Positions 63,396 through 64,000 of a stretch of 64,000 bases of DNA are shown here, one piece after another. A model generated the notes under the pieces. The model ran no database searches. It was not told the DNA's origin and saw nothing but the letters and a program-made list of their open reading frames with translations. The position numbers and the translations under genes are program-made. How positions within the stretch are numbered: the stretch's first letter is position 1; the number at the start of each line of letters is the position of its first letter. The stretch comes from Pseudothioclava nitratireducens. Its GTDB lineage: Bacteria > Pseudomonadota > Alphaproteobacteria > Rhodobacterales > Rhodobacteraceae. The stretch spans positions 62,001 through 126,000 of the forward strand of contig NZ_JARGDK010000005.1 in NCBI RefSeq assembly GCF_029210495.1, given 5' to 3'.

Positions 63396-64000
63396 TCAGG
63401 TGACGACCCGCAGGGTCAGGTTGATCCGACCGCCCTTGGGCAGAAGCGTCGAGGTGCCCGGCGCGATCCGGTCGATGCCATGATAGAGCAGGCGCGCCTC
63501 GCCCCCCATCACCATCACATCTCCCGACCTGAGCCAGAGGCTTTGCGTCTTGCCGCCGCGCGTCTCGTTGCCGATGCGGAAAAGCCCGTCATCACCGAGG
63601 CTGATCGAGACTACGGGCTGCGCGAAATCGGCCTCGTCTCGGTCCTGATGGAGCCCCATTCGCGCGCCCTCGGCGTAGAAGTTGACAAGACAGCATTCGG
63701 GCGCGCGCTCGGTGCCCGAGACCGCCTTCCAGATGCGCAAGATGCTGTCGGGGATGGCGGGCCACGGTGTGCCGCCCGGATGGGTCTCGCTGTAGCGGTA
63801 GCCACTTCGGTCCGAGACCCAGCCGAACCGCCCCGCAGAGGTCATCCGCACCGACATCGGCTTGCCATAAGGGGTCATCGGGGAAAACAGCGGCGCCTCG
63901 GCCACCACCCTGCGCAGATCGGCGACAATCTGCGCCTGCTCAACGGGCGAAAGCCAGCCGGGATAGTGCAGAAAGCCCCGGATTTCGGTCGGTTCGGGGC
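63396..64000 (-). CDS. alkB: AlkB-like 2-oxoglutarate-dependent DNA-repair dioxygenase, 5' end missing
   Basis: The frame is open to the right edge, so the N-terminus lies beyond the window; at least 200 residues are seen. Motifs: PEPTEIRGFLHYPGWLSPVEQ before the core, MSVRMTSAGRFGWVSD, NFYAEGARMGLHQDRDEADF with the iron ligands H-x-D (near the middle), GDVMVMGGEARLLYHGIDRI with the third histidine, and RINLTLRVV with the 2-oxoglutarate arginines. It removes methyl groups from 1-methyladenine and 3-methylcytosine. It is convergent with the hydroxylase gene, six bases apart. Confidence 0.93.
   Translation of the reverse strand, partial: PEPTEIRGFLHYPGWLSPVEQAQIVADLRRVVAEAPLFSPMTPYGKPMSVRMTSAGRFGWVSDRSGYRYSETHPGGTPWPAIPDSILRIWKAVSGTERAPECCLVNFYAEGARMGLHQDRDEADFAQPVVSISLGDDGLFRIGNETRGGKTQSLWLRSGDVMVMGGEARLLYHGIDRIAPGTSTLLPKGGRINLTLRVVT

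Overview
The window is chromosomal DNA of a high-GC alphaproteobacterium, most likely a member of the Rhodobacteraceae (Thioclava/Paracoccus/Rhodobacter-like). The evidence is the strong G/C bias at third codon positions, the acidic single-domain porin with an AEVTISGSA mature start, the family-typical small proteins (DUF3035, DUF3576, DUF4170, DUF1674, DUF3775, NnrU, IalB), and gene orders such as accD-folC and waaA-lpxK. The genus is an inference; no rRNA or tRNA gene lies in the window. About 90% of it is ordinary housekeeping sequence.

Layout. 1-5.4 kb, minus strand: the translation/RNA cluster rbfA, truB, rpsO and the 5' end of pnp, interrupted by accessory genes (phosphodiester glycosidase-like, DUF1643, a small RTX repeat protein, a di-iron hydroxylase). 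5.5-18.8 kb, mainly plus: dapB, rsmB, a heparinase-like protein, purH, lspA, a lipoprotein, two M16 peptidases, mutL, rmuC and DUF3775. 18.9-22.0 kb: a CenR-like response regulator, ribA, an L,D-transpeptidase and the PLP-binding protein YggS.

22.1-29.3 kb is the one clearly accessory region. Two tandem porin genes read leftward. A roughly 5.4-kb, more AT-rich insertion (about 22992-28422) lies between them and has removed the start and most of the signal peptide of the left porin. It carries a full-length tyrosine integrase near its left end, a short catalytic-domain tyrosine recombinase with a coupled 57-codon ORF near its right end, a putative DNA-binding protein, two genes of unknown function, a 37-bp direct repeat, several 16-bp palindromes resembling parS sites, and a 700-bp gene-free segment full of stem-loops. 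No transposase, conjugation gene or virion gene is visible. This is the best candidate here for an undescribed mobile system.

29.6-41.4 kb: lipoprotein, leuS, lptE, holA and flavoprotein in one run; an MFS carrier; an SDR-like protein with a SelW-like protein; and the purine-salvage pair adenine deaminase and AMP nucleosidase. 41.5-52.8 kb: HU, EamA permease, DUF4202, NnrU, lytic transglycosylase, dapD, a LOG-like protein, rlmN, IalB, asparaginase, TSUP permease and CPBP protease. 52.9-64 kb: accD-folC, zapE, a TIM-barrel isomerase, DUF4170-waaA-lpxK (lipid A/Kdo), a DsbA-like protein with a DciA-like protein, mutY, an alkane-1-monooxygenase-like membrane di-iron enzyme, and a 5'-truncated DNA-repair AlkB dioxygenase at the window end.

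Small GC-rich extragenic palindromes of one family sit after several genes. Coordinates of starts were chosen by ribosome binding sites, overlap with neighbours and family N-termini; all functional names rest on motif recognition by eye, not on searches.
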